64,000 nucleotides of DNA. Source: Algoriphagus boritolerans DSM 17298 = JCM 18970 (GTDB lineage: Bacteria > Bacteroidota > Bacteroidia > Cytophagales > Cyclobacteriaceae). Below, piece by piece: positions 1 to 8,732 of this stretch (its first letter is position 1; the number at the start of each line of letters is the position of its first letter). The DNA lies in assembly GCF_900108085.1 (NCBI RefSeq), contig NZ_FNVR01000006.1:62001-126000 (forward strand), given 5' to 3'. Under the pieces are notes generated by a model. It was not told where the DNA came from. It saw nothing but the letters and a program-made list of their open reading frames with translations, and did no database searches. The translations under genes and the position numbers were made by a program.

Positions 1-308
1 GGCAAAATGGGATCACCGTCAACACGAATGACACCATCTGTCGGCAAGTGTCCAATAGAGACAAAGAGCTGCGGGATTTTGCGGAAAAATTCGATAAAAT
101 AATTTTTGTCAGTGGTACCAAATCTTCGAACGGTAAGGTTTTGTACAATGTCTGTAAGGAAAAAAACCAGCACACCTATTTTGTGTCTAACCCGGATCAA
201 ATTGATACCGAATGGTTTGATACAAATGACACTGTCGGAATCTGCGGGGCCACATCCACGCCAATGTGGCTCATGGAGCAAGTGAAGGAGCGTATTCTCA
301 ACCTTTGA
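1..308 (+). CDS. ispH: IspH, 4-hydroxy-3-methylbut-2-enyl diphosphate reductase (C-terminal part)
   Basis: The 5' end lies outside the window; the reading frame is open from base 3 and ends in TGA. The visible ~101 residues match the C-terminal third of IspH, the iron-sulfur enzyme that makes IPP and DMAPP in the last step of the MEP pathway. Seen: the NTNDTICRQVSNRD segment, whose Cys corresponds to a cluster ligand, the FVSGTKSSNG stretch and the GICGATSTP motif with the last cluster Cys. The C terminus is where family members normally end. The carotenoid ketolase gene follows after 15 bp, so the two are probably cotranscribed and link precursor supply to pigment synthesis. Confidence 0.95.
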   Translation, partial: QNGITVNTNDTICRQVSNRDKELRDFAEKFDKIIFVSGTKSSNGKVLYNVCKEKNQHTYFVSNPDQIDTEWFDTNDTVGICGATSTPMWLMEQVKERILNL

Positions 309-323
309 TAAAACCGATTCGCT

Positions 324-1034
324 ATGAATCCGGCGACTACCCTTATTCCCAAAAGCATTGACCCAAAAGGACTTTTGATCGGCTGGGGGATAATTTTACT
401 TTGGTCAACATCCCTTATTTATCTGCTTCAGGTCAAGCTCAGCTGGTCCAATCCACTGACTTACCTGGGGATTCTTATCCAAATGCACCTCTACACCGGT
501 CTTTTTATTACTGCTCATGATGCGATGCATGGCATTGTTTCATCCAACAAAAAATGGAACAAATTCACCGGGTTAATCGCTGCATTGCTGTTCTCTTACA
601 ATTTCTACTGGAAATTATTCCCAAAACATCACGAGCATCATCGCTATGTGGCCACGGATAAGGATCCGGACTATCATCCTTCCGGAAATTTCTTTCTTTG
701 GTACTTCAGCTTCATCAAGCAATATGTCACGATCTGGCAGATTCTTTTGATGGCAGCGACATTCAACATTTTGAAGCTTTTCATCCCAACCGAAAATCTG
801 ATCGTGTTCTGGATGACACCTGCAATCCTTTCTACTTTACAGCTCTTTTTCTTCGGAACCTACCTCCCGCACATGGGAGAAAGTGACAACAAACATCATT
901 CAAACTCACAATCCAAAAATCACCTTTGGGCGTTTATCAGCTGTTACTTTTTTGGCTATCATTATGAGCATCACGACTCACCGGGCACTCCCTGGTGGAG
1001 ACTTTGGCGCGTGAAAGAGAAACAAACAGCTTGA
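324..1034 (+). CDS. crtW: CrtW-type beta-carotene 4-ketolase (membrane fatty-acid-hydroxylase fold)
   Basis: A 236-residue integral membrane di-iron oxygenase. Histidine boxes are seen as HDAMH (65-69), HHEHH (102-106) and HYEHH (213-217), and the C-terminal segment DSPGTPWWRLW is characteristic of CrtW ketolases. Several hydrophobic helices separate the boxes. By family, the enzyme adds a keto group to the beta-ionone ring of carotenoids, as in flexixanthin- or astaxanthin-like pigments. It starts at an ATG 15 bp after ispH and is probably in the same transcript. A hydroxylase or generic desaturase is less likely because the last box and C terminus fit CrtW. The substrate in this strain is inferred. 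Confidence 0.85.
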   Translation: MNPATTLIPKSIDPKGLLIGWGIILLWSTSLIYLLQVKLSWSNPLTYLGILIQMHLYTGLFITAHDAMHGIVSSNKKWNKFTGLIAALLFSYNFYWKLFPKHHEHHRYVATDKDPDYHPSGNFFLWYFSFIKQYVTIWQILLMAATFNILKLFIPTENLIVFWMTPAILSTLQLFFFGTYLPHMGESDNKHHSNSQSKNHLWAFISCYFFGYHYEHHDSPGTPWWRLWRVKEKQTA

Positions 1035-1115
1035 TTTCGTTGATTTTTGTCAATTATTAGACAATCAGGAAACTTTCTGGGGGATTTTCGATTTTATTTC
1101 TAAACCAACTTCCAT

Positions 1116-3518
1116 ATGCACTTTAGATTGACATTTTTACTCGTCTTTTTAATCCCATTACAGGTTTTTTCTCAAGGAGTCATTCGTGGCCGAGTCTTCA
1201 ATCCTGTCAATAATGAACCCATTGCCTTCGCCAATATTTTAATTCTAAATACAGATATTGGAGCAATTACGGACGAAAATGGAAAATACGAAATCAGTCC
1301 TATAGCACCGGGTCTTTACAATGTTAGGGCAAGTTTTGTTGGATTCAAAAGTTCTACCGCTTTTGAAGTTCAAGTCACCTTAGCGAAAGCAGTTCAGTTA
1401 GATTTTGAGCTGGAAGAAGATGCCTCTGAACTGAGTGAGGTGGTGGTTAGCAGTGAATTTACCAGATCGGAGGAGACGCCATTATCTGTCCGTAAACTCA
1501 ATACCAATGAAATCGAGCGCTATCCTGGCGGGAATAGGGACATTTCACGTGTCATCCAGGCTTTGCCGGGTGTAGCAAGTACGCCCAGCTTTCGCAATGA
1601 TATTCTGATCCGTGGTGGAGCGCCTAATGAGAACAGGTTTTATGTGGATGAAATAGAAGTTCCCGTCATCAATCACTTTTCGACACAAGGTTCATCAGGA
1701 GGTCCAGTTGGAATTCTGAATGTAAACCTGATCAAAAACCTGGACCTCATAGCCGGCGGATTTCCTGCCAACCGGATGGATGCCCTGAGTTCCTTTTTTG
1801 AAATCCAACTCAAGGAAGGCCGTCGGGACAAAATGGCCACACAACTGACGGTGGGCGCGTCCGAGCTGACTTTATCCAATGAAGGTCCACTTTCAGAAAA
1901 AACAACCTATTCCTTTTCGGCCAGAAGGTCTTACTTACAAGGTTTGTTTAGACTATTAGGACTGCCATTCCTCCCAACTTTCAATGACTTCCAAGTCAAG
2001 ACCACAACGAAGTTAAATGCAAAAACCGAACTGACATTTATTGGATTGGGGGCCATTGACAACTTTGCACTCAATCAAGATATTCCTGACGATGAAACAG
2101 CTGAGGAGCGGGAAAACCGACTCTACCTATTGGATGTACTTCCAATTCAAACACAATGGAATTACGTCACCGGAGTGAAACTGAAGCGCTTTCGGGAAAA
2201 TGGCTTTTGGACCTTGGTCCTCAGTCGCAACATGCTGAATAACCAATCCTTCAAGTATGCAGGAAATGACAATACTTTAGAATCCAACCTGCTCTTTGAC
2301 TATAAGTCTCAGGAATCAGAAAATAAATTCCGGGCAGAAAACAGCATTTTCGGCAAAGGATATACGCTCAAATACGGATTCAATTACCAGTATTCGCGCT
2401 ATTTCATCAGCAATTTTGATAGATCCACTCTTTCAAGTTCCAGTGAGGTAATCGATGTAGCGTCCACTACATTCTTCAATCAATACGGAGCATTTATATC
2501 AGGGAGCAAAAATTTCTATTCAAATCGACTCTTACTGACAGGCGGACTAAGGATGGATGGCGCTGACTTTGCTAAAACCGCCTCTAATCCTCTCAATCAA
2601 CTTAGCCCACGAGTTTCGGCCTCTTACCAATTAAGACCAAATCTCTTTGCAACTGCGAACGCCGGAGTTTATTACCAAAAACCGCCTTATACTGTCTTAG
2701 GATTCAGAAACAATGAAGGAGAACTTGAAAACCAAGAAAATGATGTACGATTTATCAGAAACTCCCAACTGATTGCAGGCATTGAGTTTTTGGTACCTGA
2801 GAAAAACCGAAGATTCACCGCCGAAGCATTCTACAAAAAGTACAGTAATTATCCTTCCTCCATTCGAAATGGAATAGCACTGGCCAACTTAGGGGCAGAC
2901 TTTGGCGTGATCGGCAATGAACCCGTGCTGTCCGATGCCGAAGGAAGAGCCTACGGTTTGGAGATTTTGGCGCAGCAGCGATTATTCAATAATTTCTATG
3001 GAATCGCATCTCTGACGCTGGTCCGAAGTGAATTTACCAATCCAAATACTGCTGGATTTGTACCCTCCTCATGGGACAATAAATTTATTGTGAGTTTGAC
3101 AGCGGGGAAGCGATTTGGCAAAAATTGGGAAATTGGTACGAGATGGAGATTTCTTGGCGGAACTCCCTATACTCCATTCGATCTGGAAGAATCCAGCCTG
3201 ATCAGTAACTGGGATTTGAGGAATTCAGGTATCCTTGATTACAATCAAATCAATGCTATCCGACTGAATCCTTTCCATCAGTTGGATCTGAGAATTGACA
3301 AGAAATATTTCTTCAACCGCTGGAATCTCAACTGGTATGTGGATATACAAAATGCATACAATTTCCAGGCAGAGCAACCTCCGATTTTAATCCCGATTCG
3401 TGACGATGCCGGAAAACTTCTTGTCAATCCCAATGATCCATCTCGCTATCAGCTGAAATTACTCGAAAATCCGGCTGGTAATATCCTTCCGACCGTAGGG
3501 ATAATTATAGAATTTTAA
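1116..3518 (+). CDS. TonB-dependent outer-membrane receptor with N-terminal carboxypeptidase-regulatory-like domain
   Basis: An 800-residue protein. A signal peptide (about 1-20, ending VFSQ) is followed by a CarboxypepD_reg-like beta-sandwich domain (about 21-105; VIRGRV...NEPIAFANI...TDENGKY). The plug domain (about 125-240) contains LPGVASTP and the ILIRGGAPNENRFYVDEIEVP region. The rest is beta-barrel strands ending in a terminal Phe (GIIIEF), as expected for Bam-dependent insertion. It should import a ligand using TonB energy; the substrate cannot be read from sequence. No SusD gene is adjacent, so a glycan SusCD pair is unlikely. The length is near the short end for Bacteroidota receptors, and the gene seems to be monocistronic. 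Confidence 0.9.
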   Translation: MHFRLTFLLVFLIPLQVFSQGVIRGRVFNPVNNEPIAFANILILNTDIGAITDENGKYEISPIAPGLYNVRASFVGFKSSTAFEVQVTLAKAVQLDFELEEDASELSEVVVSSEFTRSEETPLSVRKLNTNEIERYPGGNRDISRVIQALPGVASTPSFRNDILIRGGAPNENRFYVDEIEVPVINHFSTQGSSGGPVGILNVNLIKNLDLIAGGFPANRMDALSSFFEIQLKEGRRDKMATQLTVGASELTLSNEGPLSEKTTYSFSARRSYLQGLFRLLGLPFLPTFNDFQVKTTTKLNAKTELTFIGLGAIDNFALNQDIPDDETAEERENRLYLLDVLPIQTQWNYVTGVKLKRFRENGFWTLVLSRNMLNNQSFKYAGNDNTLESNLLFDYKSQESENKFRAENSIFGKGYTLKYGFNYQYSRYFISNFDRSTLSSSSEVIDVASTTFFNQYGAFISGSKNFYSNRLLLTGGLRMDGADFAKTASNPLNQLSPRVSASYQLRPNLFATANAGVYYQKPPYTVLGFRNNEGELENQENDVRFIRNSQLIAGIEFLVPEKNRRFTAEAFYKKYSNYPSSIRNGIALANLGADFGVIGNEPVLSDAEGRAYGLEILAQQRLFNNFYGIASLTLVRSEFTNPNTAGFVPSSWDNKFIVSLTAGKRFGKNWEIGTRWRFLGGTPYTPFDLEESSLISNWDLRNSGILDYNQINAIRLNPFHQLDLRIDKKYFFNRWNLNWYVDIQNAYNFQAEQPPILIPIRDDAGKLLVNPNDPSRYQLKLLENPAGNILPTVGIIIEF

Positions 3519-3601
3519 AATCTCGTCCCGGGCTCAAAAAGTAGCTTAACAATTCGATCAGCTTTGGATGCATCAGAATTAGTGCAATAGCTGAATTCCA
3601 C

Positions 3602-3975
3602 CTATTGCTTCTGCCCCGCATCGGAAAGTTTGATAACCAAGGGAAGTTTACCGGGGTCAGCCTGCAGGCATGCAATCAACGCCTTGGAATGGATGTGGAA
3701 ATTTCATCTCGATAAAGCTTAAAAATGACTTTGTCGCCTTCTTCTTTTACAATTTCCTGCCGAATAGGTTTTGAGATTGGCATATAGAGAACCTCTTTTC
3801 CCATGGACATCAGCTGTTTTTCCTCAAATTGATAGTCGTCAACTGTTCCTCAGACTTTGAGCATGCCAAAAGCTTTGCCGGATGGCAAGAGCGCAACAGG
3901 TGTTTTGATGAATGTCCACCCCCCTTTTCCTGATAACCTCTCCAAAAAAAAATCACCTGCGACCATCTGTTCCAT
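3602..3975 (-). pseudogene. Decayed DUF1905 / YdeI-like protein gene
   Basis: Reading the minus strand from an ATG at 3975 gives 41 codons (…GGWTFIKTPVALLPSGKAFGMLKV) and then TGA at 3852-3850. The same frame continues with GTVDDYQFEEKQLMSMGKE and KPIRQEIVKEEGDKVIFKLY, the core of DUF1905. The family normally has Arg at the stop, so CGA to TGA is the simplest explanation. Near 3690 the frame shifts, and the other frame reads LIACLQADPGKLP…SDAGQKQ followed by TAG, matching the C-terminal helix of the YdeI/DUF1905 architecture. One nonsense change plus one frameshift make a functional product unlikely. The gene fills most of the gap between the TonB receptor and the next minus-strand gene. Confidence 0.8.
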
Positions 3976-4002
3976 AAAAAAAGCCGACTATCTGGCCGGC
4001 TT
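3976..4002 (-). terminator. Rho-independent terminator after the outer-membrane-like protein gene
   Basis: On the minus strand, AAGCCG pairs with CGGCTT across a 10-nt loop and is followed by an uninterrupted T tract. It lies 22 bp after the stop of the upstream minus-strand gene and directly before the ATG of the decayed DUF1905 gene, so it separates the two. Confidence 0.75.
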
Positions 4003-4024
4003 AAAATTGTTGATTTTGGTCTGA

Positions 4025-4468
4025 TTACGGTAATCTCCAACGGACGTTTAGACCAAATCCTGCCCTAAATTCTGTTTCTTCAACCAAAAACAAATAGGGT
4101 CTGAAGTCCAATCCAAGGGTAATCGGTACTTCTGAAAATGCATATTCGGCACCTACCTCACCCGCTGCTCCAAACCTGAAATTATTTCCGAGGTAGACCG
4201 CCGGGCCAAAACCTGCATACCACTGAAAATCTGTGTCCGGGATATCATCAAAGATAGGATTCCAAAGTGCATCGATCCCGAGTCCATTCCCTCCAAAACT
4301 GACATCAGCATGGATTCTACTGAATTCACCAAGGGCGAAAACCCCGTCGATGGCGACGTTATTTCCGTAAAAATCTCCAAACCGAAGACCAATTTCCTGA
4401 GCTTGTGATTTCAATGAAGCCAGTAGGGTAAAGCCCAATACAAGAGCGAATAGTTTAAGTGTTTTCAT
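4025..4468 (-). CDS. Small secreted outer-membrane beta-barrel-like protein
   Basis: 147 residues. The N terminus MKTLKLFALVLGFTLLASLKSQAQ is a clear Sec signal peptide cleaved at AQA/Q. The mature part has alternating aromatic and glycine-rich strands (GLRFGDFYGNN, WYAGFGPAVYLG, ITLGLDFRPYLF, RAGFGLNVRWRL) typical of a small barrel, with a near-C-terminal aromatic strand. I chose the ATG at 4468 because a longer frame runs back into the decarboxylase gene and would bury the signal peptide. It sits 64 bp downstream of the decarboxylase gene on the same strand. Function unknown; the family resembles unnamed outer-membrane beta-barrel proteins of Bacteroidota. Confidence 0.75.
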   Translation of the reverse strand: MKTLKLFALVLGFTLLASLKSQAQEIGLRFGDFYGNNVAIDGVFALGEFSRIHADVSFGGNGLGIDALWNPIFDDIPDTDFQWYAGFGPAVYLGNNFRFGAAGEVGAEYAFSEVPITLGLDFRPYLFLVEETEFRAGFGLNVRWRLP

Positions 4469-4532
4469 ATAGCTGTTAAAAGTTTGATCCAAACTTAGCG
4501 AAAATTGGGCCAAGTCCGCTGAAGGGCCATTT

Positions 4533-6002
4533 TCAATTGTTACTTTCAAAAATTTCAGTACCGATTCTAAGTACTTCTTTGACCAGCAAATCCATGTCTT
4601 CCATTCGCGTTCGTTGGTTGACATTGGCTACCCTGAGCGTGTATTTCCCATTCAAAATTGTCGAGCTTGGAGAGGCAATCCCTTCCTCCTGCAGCCGAAG
4701 TAAAATCTCCCGGTTTAGCTCCCGAAGCTGGCTCTCAACATAGCCGGGCTGAATCATCCGAAAACAAGTGATGCTCATCGAGACAGGTGCCATCAATTCT
4801 AACTTTGGATTTCCATTGACCAATTCAGCCAAGTATTCCGCTTGACGGTTGTTTTGGGCGATCATCTGTGCATATTTCTCTCGGCCATGCTCCTTGAGTG
4901 ACATCCAGATTTTGAGTGCTTTGAAGCCCCGGGAAAGCTCAAAGCCATAATTATTAATTGAATCCAGGCCACCGGAGAGCCCTCTACTTTCCTGAATTAA
5001 ATAATTGGGCGTTAGCGCAAAGGAATCACGATGTTTTTTGGCATCTCGAATGAGTGTACATCCAACTTCATAAGGTACATAGAGCCATTTATGCAGATCA
5101 AAAGCCAAACTATCGGCCTCTTCAATCGCCTTTAAGGGTCCTGCGTATTTCGGATCCAGTTTTGCCAAAGCACCGTAAGCTCCGTCCACATGAAACCAAA
5201 GCCCATATTTTTTTGAGATTGCCAATAAATCATCCATGGGATCAATCGCTCCGGTATTTACAGTGCCGGAAGTCCCAACGATACAAAACGGCAACAATCC
5301 TTTTTGCATGTCTTGTTGAATCTGAGCCTCCAGCTCCTCGACTTTCATTTCATAGGATTCGTTTACTCCGATCTTTCTTACTGCCTCCGTACCCAAACCA
5401 ATAATTTCAGCAGCTTTTTGAATACAGGAGTGAGTCTCCACCGAGCAATACAAGACCAATTGAGCAGAGGCAGATTTTAGACCTATGGTTCTGATTTTTT
5501 CATCCCTAAAAGAATTCCTTGCTACGGTTAGTGCAGTGATATTGGCCATGGATCCCCCACTAACCAAAATTCCGGAGGCGTCACTTGGAAAATTCATCAG
5601 TTGCTTGCACCAGTTGACCACTTGTCGATCCACATACATCGCCGCATGTTCTCCGATTGCCACATTGGGGTTCATCCCCGATGCAAGTAAATCCGCCAAA
5701 ACTCCCAATGGTGTTCCTGTGCCCTGGATCCAGGCAAAAAAGCGGGGATGCACATTGCCCTTGTTGTAGGGGAAAATATTGTTTTTGAATTCCTGGTAGA
5801 TGGTTTCCGGGTCCTGCCCAAGCTCCGGAATCGGCTGATCTAGAAATTCCTTTACCTCGGAAGGAATAGGCTTCCAAATTTTCTCCTCTCTTATTCCCTT
5901 CCAGTAATCAAACAAGTCATCAATCATCTGATGCCCAAGTTGGCGCATGGATTCCCAGTTTTCAGGGTCAAGGGTGAGGTTAATATTTTTCTTTTCAGTC
6001 AT
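4533..6002 (-). CDS. PLP-dependent group II decarboxylase (aromatic-L-amino-acid / tyrosine decarboxylase-like)
   Basis: 489 residues from the ATG at 6002. An upstream in-frame TTG exists, but MTEKKN fits family N termini better. Fold type I decarboxylase: His 191 (VETHS) stacks on the cofactor ring, Asp 273 (HVDGAYGA) contacts the pyridine nitrogen, and Lys 305 (DLHKWLYVPYE) is the Schiff-base lysine. The N-terminal region has HPRFFAWIQGTG, where DDC-family enzymes place substrate-binding residues. By family it decarboxylates an aromatic amino acid (Dopa, Tyr, Trp or Phe); specificity cannot be fixed from sequence, and aspartate/glutamate decarboxylation is possible but less likely. It stands alone apart from the downstream barrel-like gene. 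Confidence 0.88.
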   Translation of the reverse strand: MTEKKNINLTLDPENWESMRQLGHQMIDDLFDYWKGIREEKIWKPIPSEVKEFLDQPIPELGQDPETIYQEFKNNIFPYNKGNVHPRFFAWIQGTGTPLGVLADLLASGMNPNVAIGEHAAMYVDRQVVNWCKQLMNFPSDASGILVSGGSMANITALTVARNSFRDEKIRTIGLKSASAQLVLYCSVETHSCIQKAAEIIGLGTEAVRKIGVNESYEMKVEELEAQIQQDMQKGLLPFCIVGTSGTVNTGAIDPMDDLLAISKKYGLWFHVDGAYGALAKLDPKYAGPLKAIEEADSLAFDLHKWLYVPYEVGCTLIRDAKKHRDSFALTPNYLIQESRGLSGGLDSINNYGFELSRGFKALKIWMSLKEHGREKYAQMIAQNNRQAEYLAELVNGNPKLELMAPVSMSITCFRMIQPGYVESQLRELNREILLRLQEEGIASPSSTILNGKYTLRVANVNQRTRMEDMDLLVKEVLRIGTEIFESNN

Positions 6003-6080
6003 GTTTTTAGGGTTATCCAATCTGATTATCCGCAATCCTGCCAGTAATTAAGAATTATGCTTTAGAAGTTGCGGCTAATC

Positions 6081-6110
6081 GTCCACAGACGACGGTCGAC
6101 GGTCCACAGC
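6081..6110. repeat. Heptad-phased GTCNAC intergenic repeat, copy 1
   Basis: Reads as consecutive 7-mers GTCCACA, GACGACG, GTCGACG, GTCCACA. The 13-mer GTCCACAGACGAC recurs at 15976-15988 (opposite orientation) and 28085-28097, always between genes. It lies in the gap between the divergently placed decarboxylase 5' end and the DUF486 gene 3' end. Confidence 0.7.
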
Positions 6111-6221
6111 ATGTTCTAAGGAACTTCAAACGATAGTTAATAGGGTTACTGGTAAGAAAGCGGATATACATATTATCCAATTACCAGGATGAATATTCAG
6201 AAGTAGGGGTGATCAAGTAGC

Positions 6222-6590
6222 TTATTTTTTGAAAATAAAATACACTGCCAAGATCAGAAACAAGGCGCCCACCGCGTGATTCCATCGCAAGGTTTCTGTT
6301 TTGAAAGCGATGAGGGTGAAAATCATAAAAATCACCAAGGTGATGACTTCTTGAAGGACTTTGAGCTGAACTAAGGAAAACGGCCCACCATTACCAGCAA
6401 AACCAATTTTATTGGCCGGAACCTGAAACAGGTATTCAAACAGGGCGATCCCCCAACTGATCAGAATAATGGAGACCAGCCCCAGCTTATTAAACCATTT
6501 CCACTCAGCAAACTTCAGATGACCATACCAGGCTAAGGTCATAAAGGTGTTGGAAAGGACAAGAAGTCCGATGGTAAGGAGTGCTTTCAT
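6222..6590 (-). CDS. DMT-family (DUF486) small membrane protein
   Basis: 122 residues, four predicted membrane helices (about 3-20, 33-50, 74-97, 104-120). The pattern LVLSNTFMTLAWYGHLKF, YLFQVPANKIGF and LKVLQEVITLVIF matches the DUF486 family, distantly related to drug/metabolite transporters of SMR size. I start at the ATG at 6590 rather than the TTG two codons upstream. Transport has not been shown for this family, so the function is open. It is monocistronic between a gene gap and a divergent thioredoxin gene. Confidence 0.85.
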   Translation of the reverse strand: MKALLTIGLLVLSNTFMTLAWYGHLKFAEWKWFNKLGLVSIILISWGIALFEYLFQVPANKIGFAGNGGPFSLVQLKVLQEVITLVIFMIFTLIAFKTETLRWNHAVGALFLILAVYFIFKK

Positions 6591-6779
6591 ACCCAAGAAG
6601 ATTTAAAATCAAATTTAGCGTAGAAAAACTGGTTTTAGGCTAATCCGTGTGAGACCACACCGAAAGTCACAAGACGACCAAAACTTTTCAAAATGGGGGT
6701 TTTTATTCAATCAAAAATCAAAACAAAACATAGACATCAGCTTCAATTTGAATATATTGCCTAATAAACTACTTGCCCT

Positions 6780-8717
6780 ATGAAAATGACATTTTTTTCT
6801 TTTTACCTTCTTTTCAACATCCTGCCATTACGAGCCTATTCGCAGCAAGAGAATCCAACAGCGATTCTACAAAGTTGGTACAGCACCGACGGAACCAATT
6901 CTTTAATCTTGGCGATTGGAGAAGATTTTGCGTTGTATGACGGTCAGGTTTGGGCGCTGAAATCATCAGAGGATGGCACCATAGCGATTCATCAGGGCTC
7001 AGAAATGCGAACGCTTACGCTGAATAAATCCGGAGATAAAGCCATTCTCACCGAAGCAGACAAAGAGTTGGCTGTTCGCTCCTCCAAATCTACCGATCTC
7101 AAAAATCGCAAGGTTGGCCAAACTGACGTTTCCAAAGATTTTTTCCGGGAAGATCAAGTGCTTCTTCAGGGAGTTTTCCTGCCAAAAGAGGCTATGCCCT
7201 CCACCATCACCATTATTTACAACCATGCTTTCAGCGAAGAGCAACTCCAGTTTACAGGTGATGTGGATGAGAAGGGACTATTCAAAGTCATATTTCCTTT
7301 AGACTATCCCCAAGAAGTAATGGTCCGAATCGGAAATGCATTTTTCACATATTTCTCCAAACCCAGCGCCAAGCAAATCATGGTAGTAGATGAGCGCTCC
7401 TTTGGTAGCGGCCAAGCTACTTGGACTCAAGTAAAAAACATCGACTTCATGGGAGATTTGGCTGTAGAAAATGAGGAAAGAAGACTTCTAAATCCCGAAT
7501 TCATGAAGGTGAGGGATTATTTCATCACCGACAGTATGCAGAAGAACCTCGATCCCGAGGCTTTTTTAAATTATAGATTAGGCTTGATGAAAAAGCACGA
7601 GGACTTTTTCAGAAATTATTTTGACTCTCTTCCCGTCAGCCCGCTGATGCAGGAAGTACACCTTCGCAATGCACGAACCTATGCTGGGGACGACCTAATG
7701 CGATACATTTGGCTTAATCCTATCATAGAAAACGGACAACAGGTTCTTCGTGAAGTCTCCGATGTTTACATCGCTGAGGTAAAGAAATTGATAACAGCAG
7801 ATCGGGAGGATTTAATGACGGCTGAGTTTTCTGGATTCATGCGTGAATTCTCCATGCCTACCCGGAAATCGGAATCCGAAAAGTCAAAAAAAAGAGGTGA
7901 TCAGCTGATCTATGACTATCTGAAATCCTTGAACTTGAGCGATTCTCTTCTGGCTGATCTTGAAAATTGGAAAATACAACTAGACAAAGGAACCCCACCT
8001 CAAGAGATGAAAAATCCGGAAAGGTTGGTCTCCTTGATGAAGGAGAATCAGGAAACACTAATCAATTTTAGGTTCCAGGCCATGTGGGAAAACCTTCTGG
8101 AAAAAGTTTCAGATCTACCTCCGATTCCCAAATCAAGCATCATCTCCACATTCTTTGACATGGTGTATCTCAGCAGAGGTCAGCAAATCCCTGAGTTTAT
8201 TCAGGCCCAATTTGATCAAGTCCAGCTCGACCAGAATATCCTTGCGATTATTGAAGACAAAATCGATTACTTCGAACGGAGTAAAAATGCAAAATTCGTG
8301 GAAGGAGTAGCGATAGCAGAAAATGCAGACAATGTCCTTGCGGAACTGAAAGAAAAACATCCCGGAAAGGTTATTTACATCGATGTCTGGGCAACTTGGT
8401 GTGGACCATGCATCAGTGAATTTAAAAATGCCGAAATCCTAAAAAAGGAAGCTCCCGAAGGAGTAGTTTTCGCCTATATCTGCGCCCAATCTGAACGTGA
8501 AGCCTTTGAAAACCAAATCAAAAAATACCAACTGGCAGGTGAACACTACTTTCTGGATCAGGAAGCCTATCAGCAATTTGACAAAGAGCTCAATATCACT
8601 GGATTCCCGACCTACTTGCTCATCACCAAAGAAGGCAAACTCATCCGAGAGGGAATCCATCGGCCCAGTTCAGGCGACCAGCTTCTCCAGCAACTGGAAA
8701 AGTTTGTCTCTCGATAA
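6780..8717 (+). CDS. Secreted TlpA-like thioredoxin-fold protein with a long N-terminal region
   Basis: 645 residues. A signal peptide (about 1-21, ending AYSQ) exports it to the periplasm. The C-terminal ~130 residues form a TlpA/ResA-like thioredoxin domain with the redox motif WCGPC at 540-544, a preceding KVIYIDVWAT strand and the cis-Pro loop TGFPTYLLI. The first ~500 residues show no motif I recognise; the 100-200 part is beta-rich and the 250-500 part mostly helical, as in Bacteroidota AhpC/TSA-like lipoproteins. No lipobox Cys is present. It probably reduces or isomerises periplasmic disulfides; the partner is unknown. No neighbour suggests a cytochrome maturation cluster. Confidence 0.8.
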   Translation: MKMTFFSFYLLFNILPLRAYSQQENPTAILQSWYSTDGTNSLILAIGEDFALYDGQVWALKSSEDGTIAIHQGSEMRTLTLNKSGDKAILTEADKELAVRSSKSTDLKNRKVGQTDVSKDFFREDQVLLQGVFLPKEAMPSTITIIYNHAFSEEQLQFTGDVDEKGLFKVIFPLDYPQEVMVRIGNAFFTYFSKPSAKQIMVVDERSFGSGQATWTQVKNIDFMGDLAVENEERRLLNPEFMKVRDYFITDSMQKNLDPEAFLNYRLGLMKKHEDFFRNYFDSLPVSPLMQEVHLRNARTYAGDDLMRYIWLNPIIENGQQVLREVSDVYIAEVKKLITADREDLMTAEFSGFMREFSMPTRKSESEKSKKRGDQLIYDYLKSLNLSDSLLADLENWKIQLDKGTPPQEMKNPERLVSLMKENQETLINFRFQAMWENLLEKVSDLPPIPKSSIISTFFDMVYLSRGQQIPEFIQAQFDQVQLDQNILAIIEDKIDYFERSKNAKFVEGVAIAENADNVLAELKEKHPGKVIYIDVWATWCGPCISEFKNAEILKKEAPEGVVFAYICAQSEREAFENQIKKYQLAGEHYFLDQEAYQQFDKELNITGFPTYLLITKEGKLIREGIHRPSSGDQLLQQLEKFVSR

Positions 8718-8732
8718 ACAGTAATTCATATC

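Noticed and set aside
3850-3852. In-frame TGA in the DUF1905 frame as selenocysteine or programmed readthrough
   Set aside because: The family has Arg at this position, there is also a frameshift downstream, and no recoding element was seen.
3810-4040. Minus-strand 76-codon frame
   Set aside because: It crosses the terminator and reads the decayed DUF1905 gene in a wrong frame; the true frame starts at 3975.
5054-5404. Plus-strand frame opposite the decarboxylase
   Set aside because: Antisense shadow of a well-conserved PLP enzyme; Pro/Arg-rich with no domain.
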